The notes beneath the pieces were generated by a model. It did no database searches. It was not told the origin of the DNA and saw only the letters and a program-made list of their open reading frames with translations. A stretch of DNA of 63,064 nucleotides from Nostoc sp. 'Lobaria pulmonaria (5183) cyanobiont' (GTDB lineage: Bacteria > Cyanobacteriota > Cyanobacteriia > Cyanobacteriales > Nostocaceae), in NCBI RefSeq assembly GCF_002949795.1, contig NZ_CP026694.1, positions 1-63,064 on the forward strand, given 5' to 3'. How positions within the stretch are numbered: position 1 is the stretch's first letter; the number at the start of each line of letters is the position of its first letter. The position numbers were made by a program, and so were the translations under genes. Shown here one piece after another: positions 27,180 to 36,478 of this stretch.

Positions 27180-28172
27180 ATGACACAGATCCACCCTGAA
27201 AATCTGAGTGTTCTAGAAAACTCGCTCTCCTTAGCGATCGGAGAGGACTTTTCTTTAGAAAATGACCCCGATGTGATTCAGCAGTTGATTGGCGATAAGC
27301 GATCTCTGAACACTAAGCGCGAATATCAGAAAGACTTGAAAGATTTCTTTCTGTTCATTGCCAAAAAAGAACCCAGCCGGGATTTGGTTCTAGAGTTTCT
27401 TCACTTGGAACAGCGTCACGCCGTTGCTGTGGTTCTCAAGTACAAAGCACACCTGATTAAGAAAAAACTGGCTGAAGCTACGGTGAATCGCCGTCTCAGT
27501 GCTATCAAGTCAATGGTTGAGATGGGGCGACGGCTGGGAGTCTGCAATTTCTCCCTAGATGATGTCAAAGGTGAGAAGGTTGAAACCTACCGTGACACTA
27601 TGGGCATTCCAGCCGAGGACTATGCTTTAGTTATAGCGTTGGTTGATCAGAACACCCTAAAGGGTAAGCGCGATTATGCACTACTGCGATTACTCTGGGA
27701 TAATGCCTTGCGTCGTCAGGAGATAGTCAATTTAAATGTGCTTGACTTTAACGCCAAGGAAAAAACTCTCTTTATCCTGGGTAAAGGCAAGGGTAGCCAG
27801 AAGGAAGTTCTTGATTTATCGGAGAAAACTACCGACGCAATCGCCAGTTGGATAAAAGCCAGTAAGAAGAAACGTAGCAATGAACCGCTTTTCACCGTGC
27901 TGGCCTATCACAAAAATGGAGCGAGATTAACCGGGGAGGCAATCAGGCGACTGGTAGATGGGCTATGCAAGCAAGCTGGAATTACTAAGAAGATGTCACC
28001 ACATCGTGTCCGCCACAGTGCGATTACTACAGTATTGGATCTGAATAATGGCAACTACCGTGCTACCCAGCGTTTCAGCAGGCACGCCCAAGTGCAGACG
28101 GTATTGAAATATGATGATAACCGCCAGCGTTTGCAAAAGCAGATGAGCGACTCAATATCAGAACTTATTTAG
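27180..28172 (+). CDS. Tyrosine recombinase (XerC/D-like)
   Basis: The protein has 330 residues. An N-terminal SAM-like core-binding domain covers about 35-120. The catalytic domain has Arg in NALRRQEIV near 183, HRVRH near 278-282, His in SRHAQ near 303 and the Tyr nucleophile in VLKYDD near 313. All catalytic residues are visible. It probably resolves plasmid multimers or integrates a mobile unit. It sits alone, with no partner excisionase visible, next to the EVE-remnant junction. Confidence 0.85.
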   Translation: MTQIHPENLSVLENSLSLAIGEDFSLENDPDVIQQLIGDKRSLNTKREYQKDLKDFFLFIAKKEPSRDLVLEFLHLEQRHAVAVVLKYKAHLIKKKLAEATVNRRLSAIKSMVEMGRRLGVCNFSLDDVKGEKVETYRDTMGIPAEDYALVIALVDQNTLKGKRDYALLRLLWDNALRRQEIVNLNVLDFNAKEKTLFILGKGKGSQKEVLDLSEKTTDAIASWIKASKKKRSNEPLFTVLAYHKNGARLTGEAIRRLVDGLCKQAGITKKMSPHRVRHSAITTVLDLNNGNYRATQRFSRHAQVQTVLKYDDNRQRLQKQMSDSISELI

Positions 28173-28251
28173 GAAATAGGGGTAAAGTTAGAATTTAAAT
28201 AATTATTAATAGTTGCCTGTGCAAGTTAACTAGCGAATTAAATAAAATAAA

Positions 28252-28695
28252 TCAAATCCAACTTTCTACAGTCAATTCCCTGACTTGACGCATTCTTTGA
28301 AAATCACTATCTGATGTAACGATAATTAAGGAATGGCGTAAAGCTGTAGCAGCAATCCACAGGTCATTTTCACCAATGCCAATTTCTTGTAGTTGAGTTG
28401 TTTTGCGTTTACTCTTTTCTTTGGCTGCAAATTTTTTAATAATTTCTGACTTGAAATCTCCGTAAATTTCTGCCGTTTCATCATCAATTGGATAAATATC
28501 AATTCGGTTGAGAAAGGCGCGAATTTTGATGAGATTTGCAGTTTTTTGTTGGGAGTTTTGTGCCATGAATCTGAGTTCACCTGCGACAATAGCACTGGTG
28601 GCGAGTGTCACCTTACCTAGTTCCCGAAAGTGATTGACGACTTTTGGTTCACCTTCTATCAAAAAAGTGCAATGATTTGTGTCAAGCAAATACAT
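28252..28695 (-). CDS. vapC: PIN-domain toxin (VapC-like)
   Basis: This 147-residue PIN-domain protein starts with LLDTNH (first acidic residue), has SAIVAGELRF (Glu near 40), GENDLWIAATA (acidic cluster near 108-111) and TSDSDF at the end, the four acidic positions of PIN ribonucleases. VapC toxins cleave specific RNAs and are neutralised by an upstream antitoxin. Its ATG lies two bases after the stop of the putative antitoxin. It probably stabilises the plasmid by post-segregational killing. Confidence 0.85.
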   Translation of the reverse strand: MYLLDTNHCTFLIEGEPKVVNHFRELGKVTLATSAIVAGELRFMAQNSQQKTANLIKIRAFLNRIDIYPIDDETAEIYGDFKSEIIKKFAAKEKSKRKTTQLQEIGIGENDLWIAATALRHSLIIVTSDSDFQRMRQVRELTVESWI

Positions 28696-28697
28696 TC

Positions 28698-28937
28698 TTA
28701 AAATTCCAGTGGCATACGAGTATCATGAACAAGCTGAAGACATTCTCTGATATCATCACCTGACCAAGTTCCTGCAAATTCTAGTAAATCTTCAGATGTA
28801 GAACCACGTAAGTTATTTGTACTTGACTGTTTTGCTGTATGACTGGTTTTGATTTCTCGAATAAAATTAAGTGCTTCTGTTAACAATTCTGGTGGTAAAG
28901 TTTCTATTTCTTGGATTAATAATTCTTTGCTAGTCAT
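28698..28937 (-). CDS. Antitoxin partner of the PIN toxin (VapB/DUF2281-like)
   Basis: The protein has 79 residues. The N-terminal helix-rich part (LLIQEIETLPPELLTEALNFIREIK) resembles DUF2281-type antitoxins. The C-terminal acidic and hydrophobic tail (LEFAGTWSGDDIRECL) has the pattern that threads into PIN active sites. The toxin gene follows after two bases, which is the usual antitoxin-first order. Confidence 0.8.
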   Translation of the reverse strand: MTSKELLIQEIETLPPELLTEALNFIREIKTSHTAKQSSTNNLRGSTSEDLLEFAGTWSGDDIRECLQLVHDTRMPLEF

Positions 28938-29066
28938 CTTCTACCTCTAATCATCGTCCTTACTTTCCACATTGTAAACGGTAGGAATAGCGGTTCAGGG
29001 GCCGTGCTGCTGACGCACTTTCTCCCGTGCTAGTTCACCTGCACGCTCTCCTCATTCAGCAAAGAC

Positions 29067-29474
29067 TCAATCTAATTTAGAATTTCGCCTTGGCGTAAAT
29101 TCGTCAATTAGTAAATCTATATTTTCACCTTGCTGCCATTTCACCCAGACGGACATGAGAAAATCCACCAATTCGCTTTTATCAATCTCTACGCCACGCC
29201 TTTTGAGTTTAAGTAATTCTTCCTCTACATCTAAATCTGTTGAGCGTTTCACATAATAGGTGCGCCCAATCCAAGCATCATCAGACCGCTTACCTGTTGC
29301 AGGTCTGCCACGTTTACGGGGTTCTTCTTGAATTGGCGCTGTCTTTTGTGGTGTTGGAGTCTGTGTCACGTTACTCTCTGTGATTACTTCTAACGGTTGT
29401 TCTGGCTCAATTTGTGGTTCTTCCTCTTTGGTTTCAAATAACTTTTTAAAAGGGCTAGGCTTAGGCTTGGTCAT
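29067..29474 (-). CDS. Small partition partner of ParA (RHH-like, ParG-type)
   Basis: The protein has 135 residues: a disordered Pro/Glu/Gln/Thr-rich first half, then a basic RKRGRPATGKR segment resembling an AT-hook or DNA-contact arm, then a helical C-terminal domain (about 85-125) that could be RHH-like. It begins on an ATGA overlap with the ParA stop. The arrangement ParA followed by a small DNA-binding protein is typical of type Ib partition loci. The assignment is by context and composition. Confidence 0.7.
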   Translation of the reverse strand: MTKPKPSPFKKLFETKEEEPQIEPEQPLEVITESNVTQTPTPQKTAPIQEEPRKRGRPATGKRSDDAWIGRTYYVKRSTDLDVEEELLKLKRRGVEIDKSELVDFLMSVWVKWQQGENIDLLIDEFTPRRNSKLD

Positions 29475-30064
29475 GACAATATCTCCTTACCCACCTCTTG
29501 ATACTCGCGCCATGCTATTTTGCTGCTGCGGTCTTTTACTTGGTAAACTGGCAGCCCCTCCAATGCCGCTTTTTCATAAACAGCAAATCGTCTAATCCCA
29601 TGTTGAAATAGTGGTATTCCCTCCGCCTCCAATGCTTCCCGTGCTTGCTGTCCTGTTAAGCGGGGGGCTGGGGGAATAATTGTGAGCAACACACGATAGC
29701 GCGAGCTGCCCAATGATTTGAGAGTGCTTACAGTTTGCAACAGCGCATCCATCGCTAAAGCATCAGGGGTAGTAGGCAAGATTAATAGATTACACCCATC
29801 TGCGAGTGCTTCTAAATCTTCGTGGCTTGGCCTAGCTGCTGTGTCTATAACTACATGGTCAAAATTACGGCTGTGCATAGTCGCTTGTAGTAAATCCACA
29901 ACTTTAAAGGGTAATGCTCCTCGCTTTGCCCATCCTGTAGCACTGTGGTTTGGGTCGCCATCAACCAACAAGGTGCTGCCCTTCTGAGATAGATAGCAAG
30001 CAATATGGATGGCGCTTGTCGTTTTAGCTACGCCACCCTTGAAACTAGCAAGGGTGATTATCAC
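29471..30064 (-). CDS. parA: ParA-family partition ATPase
   Basis: This 197-residue MinD/ParA-type ATPase has the deviant Walker A KGGVAKTT at residues 9-16, the LLVDGDPN switch near 33-40 and HVVIDTAARP near 70-79. Its small size and lack of an N-terminal HTH place it with type Ib ParA. The start is GTG with GGAG eight bases upstream. It forms an operon with the coupled partner downstream. It is the window's second partition ATPase besides the ParM-like one. Confidence 0.88.
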   Translation of the reverse strand: MIITLASFKGGVAKTTSAIHIACYLSQKGSTLLVDGDPNHSATGWAKRGALPFKVVDLLQATMHSRNFDHVVIDTAARPSHEDLEALADGCNLLILPTTPDALAMDALLQTVSTLKSLGSSRYRVLLTIIPPAPRLTGQQAREALEAEGIPLFQHGIRRFAVYEKAALEGLPVYQVKDRSSKIAWREYQEVGKEILS

Positions 30065-30370
30065 AAGATGTACTCCAGTAAATGCTGCTAGTTTACCCTT
30101 TAAATAACGAAAATTTGTATTTCTTTATTTCTAACAATTTCCCTTGGCGACAATATAGCATTTCGCAAATTCAAAAATCTCCCAAGTGGCAACCGTTAGT
30201 AAACGGGGCGTGAGTAGCAACGGAACAGAAAACCGGGATAAGAAAAAAATCTTGAAAAATTAACCATTCAACCATGTATATACATGATAAACTAAGACAT
30301 CCTGTATAACTTAGGACAATGGATCAATACTCAGGCACTAGACAAAAGTCTCAAAGACGACCCCGTACAC
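30065..30370. promoter_or_regulatory. parA upstream region with palindromic operator candidates
   Basis: CATGTATATACATG at 30273-30286 is a perfect 14-bp palindrome, followed by CTAAG at 30292-30296 and its complement CTTAG at 30310-30314. They lie 210-250 bases upstream of the parA start. This is a likely operator or partition site. I see no gene in the 300 bases. Confidence 0.5.
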
Positions 30371-30429
30371 GGTATTGAGCCGAGATACGTGTAAAAACCT
30401 GCAAGATGGCCTGGAAACCGTTGCTATAT

Positions 30430-31914
30430 CTACGTTTCAAAGATTTCTGGTGGGAGATTAATCGCAGCTTCCAATGGTTGGGGAATATTATGTAAATTCA
30501 CCACATAATCACCGTATCTTTTGATATGTCTTGTTATGTATGGACTCATTGCTGCAAGGTGTCGCATGGGAATCAGTTCGCCCTGTGACATTAACGTTTG
30601 GATAGCCAACGACATATCAACCGTATTCTGCAAAATAACTGCACTTGCTACCAAATCAAGATACTTCAGCCGCTTTTCCTGTTCAATAGGATCATTTTCA
30701 GTAATCGCTCCCAGCTTACCGAAGAACACCCAGTCGAGAAAGGCATTGTACATCTCCACAATATTCGTTATCGCTGTAATCTCATGCCGAAGAGCCACAT
30801 TAGAAACATAGTCGAGCAAAAACATTGTTCGCACTACCTTGCCCAACTCAAGAAAAGCTTGATAAAGTCGATTTTTCTTACTATAACTACCCAACTTACG
30901 TAGAAGCGTCGAAGGCATCACCTTGCCTGCCTTAATTGACAGTACTACACGTATCATGTCATACCAATGAGTCTTGATTAAATTCCAATTGACCACGCCC
31001 TTAAACAACGGTTCGATATACTTGTAGGTAACATCTGCGCTGGGGCGAACAAAAATTAAATCCTTCCAGTTACGGATACGCGGCATCAATTTGATACCGA
31101 GAAGATAGGAAATAGCAAACACAGGCCCAGATTGACCTTGAGTATCTGCGTGCAAAGTATCAGGTTGAATATCTGAGAGATTTTTCAACAACCCATCCAA
31201 AATATAGACAGCCTCCCACACACCACAGGTGATAAAGTGAGTAAACAAAGCAATATATTTATCAGAGACATGGTGATAGGCGATACCACCATAACCACCG
31301 TAGCGGATGTGATACTCGCTGTGTAAATTATTCTCGTATATCTCAAACTTGCTTCCGTCAGCAGCAGCCTTTTTCCCTGTACCCCAGCAAGACGGTAAAC
31401 TAAATCGGTTGTACGTATTGATAATATCCCGAATTGCAGCTTCAATTTTGGCAGCACTAATATGGCGACGGTTTGTATAAGAAATCATGTGACTTGTCAC
31501 TGCACCTTGGGAATGACGAGCCATCTGATTAGGGCCAAGATTACAGCCGTAGCTAAAGGTAGTAAAAATATAACGTTCAGCAGGCTCAGATATTTTTGGT
31601 TCGCTTCCTGAAAATAGACCAAAATGCCTTGTCCAGTTCAACCAATGCTCAACATTGCAAAGGATTTCTAAGATACTGCGCTCCGGTATCAAAGCCCGAA
31701 TTTTTGATTCTAATTCTTCCACTTCATCCGTTTGAGCTAGGGATGGGATTCTTTTAAGTACAGGTTCTCCGTCTTTATTGATAGTGAATTGTTTATCAAC
31801 CGCACAAATCTCATCTACAACGAAAGCTACTTGCGCTAATTTATCTTGTAGGTGTTTAACAAAGTCATCCGGGTTAGCAGGAAATTCAAGTAAGCGACAG
31901 TATTCTTCTATCAA
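30430..31914 (-). pseudogene. tnpA: Tn3 transposase, C-terminal catalytic half
   Basis: This 494-codon open piece has no good start. It covers the Tn3 DDE region: the first Asp in AAADGSKF, the second in LHADTQGQS, and the conserved SEYHIRYGGYGGIAYHHVSD and IRNWKDL blocks. The usual third acidic residue in the SPx(3)-E-HI block reads Arg here (SPYITRHIKRYG). The N-terminal half is in another reading frame and roughly 250 residues between the halves are missing compared with ~990-residue TnpA, so the protein is not functional in this form. Confidence 0.85.
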
Positions 31915-32608
31915 AGGTCATAAGAATATCAAACTTATTTTGTAGGAGTTTTATCCCACTAAGTTTGGCGCTTTTAGGTGGCGATTTCAGTAAATTAAGA
32001 GTGGCATTTTCATTTACCTCATTATTTGTAACCGCTAGCAATTGGTCTAAATAAATCTGCTCGTTGATGGAAAGCCCCTCAGAACAAAGTGCAAACAAGC
32101 GATTATTGACCATTGAACGAATGTGGCGAATTAATCGGTCAAGGGTACTAAATGCTGGTAACTCGTATCGTTCTTTAACTAATTCTTCAATGGCTACATT
32201 GATTAAATCAGCAGGGTGGTCTTTTACCTGGGCAGCTTCTGCAACTAATGCGGCTATTAATCTTTGACCTGTTTTATCATACTGTTTGACTTTCAGGTAA
32301 TCCCGAATCGCCTGAAGATAAGTGTAGCGTTGGCGTTCGGATGGAATTGCTTTTACCCAATCTTGTAACTTTAAACACGACCGTAAATGTTTAATAACCG
32401 CAATTGGTACTAGTTCGGGGTGGGGAAAATAACCAAGCCGTTGGAAGGATTTTAGCATGACCATAAAACTAAGAAATCCTTCGTGGCTCTTAGTTTTGGA
32501 CTTTGCAAGCTTGATTTCTTCGCTTTGTGGGGTATAAAGCTCTGCAAGCTCTTTTGGGTTAGGAAATTGTTTGAATTTAGGATATGCAGTACGGTCAATT
32601 AAGGTCAT
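31886..32608 (-). pseudogene. tnpA: Tn3 transposase, N-terminal DUF4158 half
   Basis: A 240-codon piece beginning MTLIDRTAYPKF carries the DUF4158 N-terminal domain of Tn3 transposases (LGYFPHPELVP, RQRYTYLQAIRDYL). Homology ends near FDIL, after which the frame runs into unrelated codons and stops 29 bases into the C-terminal piece. An internal deletion with frameshift separates the two. Confidence 0.85.
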
Positions 32609-32728
32609 TCAGGTGATATTTAAAACATAAAAAATGCCCAAAATAACTAGATAACGGTTGATCCCTCACTGTTCAACCCCATAGTATTTTATATTCTTTT
32701 GGATACAGATAATTAATTGAATTAATTT

Positions 32729-32754
32729 CAGCACTTTTTTGATTAAAAGTGCTG
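32729..32754 (-). terminator. Hairpin terminator of the transposon recombinase gene
   Basis: A perfect 10-bp stem, CAGCACTTTT / AAAAGTGCTG, with a 6-base loop lies 37 bases past the stop of the minus-strand recombinase gene at 32791. Confidence 0.75.
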
Positions 32755-32790
32755 TTGATGGAGATGACAAATAGGCAATAAATGTTGCTT

Positions 32791-33693
32791 CTAACTGTCT
32801 GGATTTATGAGAATATTTAAAGCATGACGTGCGGCTGATTCTGCTTTTTGTGAGGTAACTTTCTGATAACGTAAAGTGGTTTGGATACTTTCATGTCCCA
32901 TTAGGGAGCGTAACTCTTCTATACTGATTAATCCTACCCGTTCGGTAGCATAAGTGTGACGTAAATCATGGATGCGTACACCGTTTAATTCGGGATATGT
33001 GCTGGTGATTTTTCGCCAATAATCGTGTAATGTGTAGTAGCTAATTCTACTGACTTTGAGGGTAACTGGATGTCCTGCTGTAAACAGTGCATTGATATTT
33101 TGATGGCGTGAGTACTGGAAATATTGAGCTAGGGATTCGGCTGCATCATCACTATAAAAGCACCAACGCTGTTTGTTTCCTTTTCCCAATACCTGAAATT
33201 TTTGATTTTGGATATCTAGGTCTGATAAATTCAGGGCTAAAAGCTCTCCAATTCTGCATCCTGTGCGATGCAATAAATGAATTATTGCAGACATCCGCAG
33301 GTCATCTTCGGTTACTTTGTAGAGTATATTTAGCTGTTCTGGTGTTAGGTATTTTATTGTATCGTCACTTTTATGTTCGCCTTTTTCTCGTTGTGGAGGA
33401 CGCTGTTTTAATCCCCGAATTGGGTTGGATTTTATATACCCTTGCTCAACTGCAAAGTTAAATAGGCTTTGCAGTATTGCTTGATGCTTATGGTGGCTTG
33501 TGTATTTTAAATGTGAGAGTGTATCTAGATACTCAACTAATGTTTGCTTACTGATAATTTCGATTGACCAACTTCCATACTCTGCTAGTAAGCTCAAGAG
33601 AGTTATTTCGTAGGTTTTGATGGTACTGGGTGCTAGCCCAGTCCGTTCTAAAAATTTGACGGCAACGGTGGCTAATGTGACAGCTTGCTTCAC
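32791..33693 (-). CDS. Tyrosine recombinase of the Tn3 element (TnpI-like)
   Basis: The 300-residue protein has an N-terminal SAM-like domain at about 5-95. The catalytic set is Arg in TGCRIGELL near 158, HDLRH near 247-251, His in MGHESIQ near 270 and Tyr in LRYQ near 279. Within a Tn3 unit it should resolve cointegrates at an internal site. The gap at 32609-32790 or the divergent region at 33694-33769 are the likely sites. Unlike tnpA it appears intact. Confidence 0.85.
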   Translation of the reverse strand: MKQAVTLATVAVKFLERTGLAPSTIKTYEITLLSLLAEYGSWSIEIISKQTLVEYLDTLSHLKYTSHHKHQAILQSLFNFAVEQGYIKSNPIRGLKQRPPQREKGEHKSDDTIKYLTPEQLNILYKVTEDDLRMSAIIHLLHRTGCRIGELLALNLSDLDIQNQKFQVLGKGNKQRWCFYSDDAAESLAQYFQYSRHQNINALFTAGHPVTLKVSRISYYTLHDYWRKITSTYPELNGVRIHDLRHTYATERVGLISIEELRSLMGHESIQTTLRYQKVTSQKAESAARHALNILINPDS

Positions 33694-33769
33694 TGAAAAA
33701 AGTGTGTTTTTAGCAAGGTAATTTATTCATAAATTATATATCTTTAGGTAAGAGCATTGACAGCATTTT

Positions 33770-34228
33770 ATGGATACTTTTAAGACACCAAAACATGGAG
33801 AATCCCTAGCTGACTATGTTTTGCGGATCAGGAAGGGACTGAATTTAACTCAGTTTGAGTTAGCCGATGCTGCTGGTATTCATTCTCGGTCTGTGGGCAA
33901 GATTGAACGGGGACTGACGATGAAACTCAGCCATAAAACTCTTAGTGGGCTGGCGCTAGCTTTGTCCGTGCCGGTTGAGTATTTGCAGGCTGTTGTTAGG
34001 GGGGAAGAGGTTGTGGCAATGCCAGCGATTAAGTTTTGTCCCCAATGCTGGAATCCTGGTGGTGCTGCTGACCCGATGTGGGGGAATGTTAGGGCTAAGT
34101 TTTGTTATCTGTGCGGTACGCAGTTGCGGGCTAGTTGTCGGAATTGTGGTGAGATAGTGGTGTCGTTGAGGTATAAATTTTGTCCACTATGTGGAAAGCC
34201 TTATAAGGAGGGGAGTGGAAATCGATGA
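33770..34228 (+). CDS. XRE-family HTH regulator with zinc-ribbon tail
   Basis: The 152-residue protein has a Cro/CI-type HTH at about 13-70 (LNLTQFELADAAGIHSRSVGKIERG), then zinc knuckles: FCPQCWNPGG, FCYLCG, CRNCGE and FCPLCG, i.e. two double-Cys ribbons. It is divergent from the recombinase gene with a 76-base gap, so it probably controls recombinase or transposase transcription. The HTH plus zinc-ribbon combination is unusual for a transposon regulator and could sense metal or redox state. Confidence 0.75.
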   Translation: MDTFKTPKHGESLADYVLRIRKGLNLTQFELADAAGIHSRSVGKIERGLTMKLSHKTLSGLALALSVPVEYLQAVVRGEEVVAMPAIKFCPQCWNPGGAADPMWGNVRAKFCYLCGTQLRASCRNCGEIVVSLRYKFCPLCGKPYKEGSGNR

Positions 34229-34294
34229 AAGCTAGATATAGCAACGCTTTCCAGACCATCTTGCAGGTTTTTACATGTATCTCGGCTCAATACC

Positions 34295-34558
34295 AAAAGG
34301 GTTTCAGTTTTAGGGGATTTCAATCCTACATTTTTAGTCTGGGTGCGTTATTAACCCTTTTATCGTCAAATGTATAGCCTGCAAGGATTAGAGACATTGG
34401 AAGGATAATATTGCCTATTTGAATTAGAAGCATAAGCACGTAAAAACGGCAATATTATGGTTCCACCGACAACCGCAGTCCTTTCAGGCTATCTTGCCCC
34501 CGGTGACAGCTTCGCTATATCTACGCCAACTTGATTGCTCATCGGGCAAGTCCGCTTG
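34295..34558. other. Intergenic debris right of the Tn3 element
   Basis: I see no gene in about 260 bases between the Tn3 right end and the IS701 remnant. A GCAATATT block occurs at about 34411 and again, inverted, at about 34448, giving a possible small hairpin. Confidence 0.4.
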
Positions 34559-34681
34559 TCAATAGGCTTTGAGACGCGCTAACCCTGGGCTTTTATACCA
34601 TTGACAATATTCGTCCACGAATTTGACTGTTGGTGCGGCTGGACGATGCTGTACCATACTCTGTATCTTGGTTATAGGCAT
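34559..34681 (-). pseudogene. N-terminal remnant of an IS701-type transposase
   Basis: A 40-codon minus-strand frame starts at ATG 34681 and reads QHRPAAPTVKFVDEYCQWYK, resembling the N-terminus of cyanobacterial IS701-family transposases. It then loses similarity and stops. Only this stub remains. Confidence 0.5.
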
Positions 34682-34803
34682 TGTATTTTATTATACTATC
34701 GCCAGAGTAACAAAACAGGGGTATGCTGTTTATTTCAAAAATAACGAGCATAATTGCTACGTGAATAGCTATTCTGCAACGCCAACTTTTCGGTCTACTG
34801 ACA

Positions 34804-36315
34804 TTAATCCAATGGAATTGATGCTTGTTCTCGGGAAGTTCTCTTAACTTTCAAAAACAGTAGAGGCAAATAGCTAGCAGTGAATATAAGGGCGCTGTAT
34901 CTAAACAAGTCATTGTAGGCTAAGACTGCTGCTGTTTGATGCAAATCGGGTAACGTGATGAGAGCCTGAGCCGTAACCCCTTGGTTTAGCTTATAAAAAT
35001 GAAACGCTTGCAAGCGCTGAACCATTACTGTCAAGATGGCAATGCCTAAACTACCCCCTAACTGCCGAATCAAGTTGTACAATCCAGATGCCGAGACCCT
35101 TTTAGCTATACTAATACTACCTAAAGTAGCCGTAGATAGAGGTACAAAGACTAACCCCAATCCAATCCCCCGCCCGATTTGAGGCCAGAACAAATCCCAG
35201 TAGCCTGAATGCACAGTTAAATAGCTGAACTGCCACGTAGCTCCCACAAATATACCAATCCCTAATCCTAGAGAAATACGGGGATCTAAGTGATCTGCTA
35301 GTCGACCAGCAACTGGCATCATTAGAGCCATAGATAATGCGCCTGGCATAAGTGCTAGACCCATCTGAATTGTATTGAAATGTAAGATATGGCTCATAAA
35401 AATAGGTAATACAAATAGGAGTCCATAAAGGCTGAATCCAGTCAAAAAACTGATAATATTGCCCGCGACAAAAGTGCTATTGCCAAACGCCGATAAATCG
35501 ATAATAGGATAGTGAATTATCCGTTCTCGTCGTACCAAATAAACCAAATTGACAAGTGCAACCAGAGTCAGAAAAATAACCAACTTAGAACTAAACCAGC
35601 CTAACCTCTGCCCATTTTCTAGAAGATACTGTAAGGTGGATAAGCCAATCAGCAAAGTAGTTAAACCCTGCCAATCGAATTTACCTTCGGGTTTTTTCAA
35701 AAAAGGTGGATTGTGAATGAATAAAAGTACCATTACCGCAGCAAAAATTCCAGGCAGCAGATTGACAGCAAAGATTGAGCGCCAACCAACTGTATCAGTA
35801 AGATACCCCCCTAAAACAGGACCAATAGCGGGATTAACAATTACCCCTAAGCCGAAAATGCCCATAGCTTTGCCATGTTCTTCCTTGGGAAAAGTCTCTA
35901 ATAAAATTGCCTGAGCAGTTGGTATTAGGACACCTCCGCCTATTCCCTGAAGGATACGAAAGCATATAAGAGATGATAGGTTCCAGGACAGTCCGCACAA
36001 TAAGGATGCAATTGTAAATAATATGATGGCACCAGCAAAAAATTGTTTGCGCCCTAATAAGCTATTTAGATAGCCAGCTAGAGGCATAACAATCACATTG
36101 CTGATGATATAAAACGTTGTTACAGCACCAACTTGATCTATCGAGGCTTCAAAACTCGCCTGAATTTTGGGAATTGCCACGTTGACAATGCTCGTGTCAA
36201 TAACAGCGAGCGAGGTGCTAATCATGATAGTGAAAGTGATCAGCCACTTATTAACTTTTGCTACTGCCTTAGGTGATCGCTTTTGTGGGGGTACAGGAGA
36301 AGATTGTCCAGTCAT
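34804..36315 (-). CDS. MFS efflux pump, DHA2 (EmrB/QacA) family
   Basis: The 503-residue membrane protein has about 14 hydrophobic segments. Motif A-like NSLLGRKQFF, the GGGVLIPTAQA segment of TMS 5 and GPVLGGYL (motif C) identify a DHA2 drug:H+ antiporter. It is on the same strand as, and 700 bases downstream of, the thiazoline-forming NRPS, so it is the natural exporter or self-resistance pump of that pathway. A diverged copy of the repeat block found upstream of the ligase and haloperoxidase genes lies about 350 bases upstream. Confidence 0.9.
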   Translation of the reverse strand: MTGQSSPVPPQKRSPKAVAKVNKWLITFTIMISTSLAVIDTSIVNVAIPKIQASFEASIDQVGAVTTFYIISNVIVMPLAGYLNSLLGRKQFFAGAIILFTIASLLCGLSWNLSSLICFRILQGIGGGVLIPTAQAILLETFPKEEHGKAMGIFGLGVIVNPAIGPVLGGYLTDTVGWRSIFAVNLLPGIFAAVMVLLFIHNPPFLKKPEGKFDWQGLTTLLIGLSTLQYLLENGQRLGWFSSKLVIFLTLVALVNLVYLVRRERIIHYPIIDLSAFGNSTFVAGNIISFLTGFSLYGLLFVLPIFMSHILHFNTIQMGLALMPGALSMALMMPVAGRLADHLDPRISLGLGIGIFVGATWQFSYLTVHSGYWDLFWPQIGRGIGLGLVFVPLSTATLGSISIAKRVSASGLYNLIRQLGGSLGIAILTVMVQRLQAFHFYKLNQGVTAQALITLPDLHQTAAVLAYNDLFRYSALIFTASYLPLLFLKVKRTSREQASIPLD

Positions 36316-36478
36316 AAGTTTGACAAATTAATGTTTTCATCTCATTTCACGATATTGAGTGCCTTTGACCATTGCCAGTATCTCACTCAATCCGTCACGG
36401 ATTTAGGTGCTTACAAGTAAAAAAATGCAAAATGCCCAGCCGTCGCTTTCGCCCTCTGTCTCATCAGCGTCACAATAG

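Larger units (their letters stand above)
30371..34294. mobile_element. Tn3-family transposon with broken tnpA and TnpI-type recombinase
   Basis: The left end (30371-30432, beginning GGTATTGAGCCGAGATACG) matches the inverted right end (34233-34294) over about 62 positions with only a few differences, well beyond the usual 38 bp. Inside are two pieces of a Tn3-type transposase, a tyrosine recombinase and a regulator with zinc ribbons. Use of a tyrosine recombinase instead of a serine resolvase recalls Tn4430/Tn5401. No 5-bp target duplication is obvious (left flank TACAC, right flank AAAAG), which suggests rearrangement after insertion. Confidence 0.85.

Noticed and set aside
34623..34847. 74-codon plus-strand frame
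   Set aside because: It overlaps the IS701 stub and the end of the pump gene on the other strand and has no coding signal of its own.
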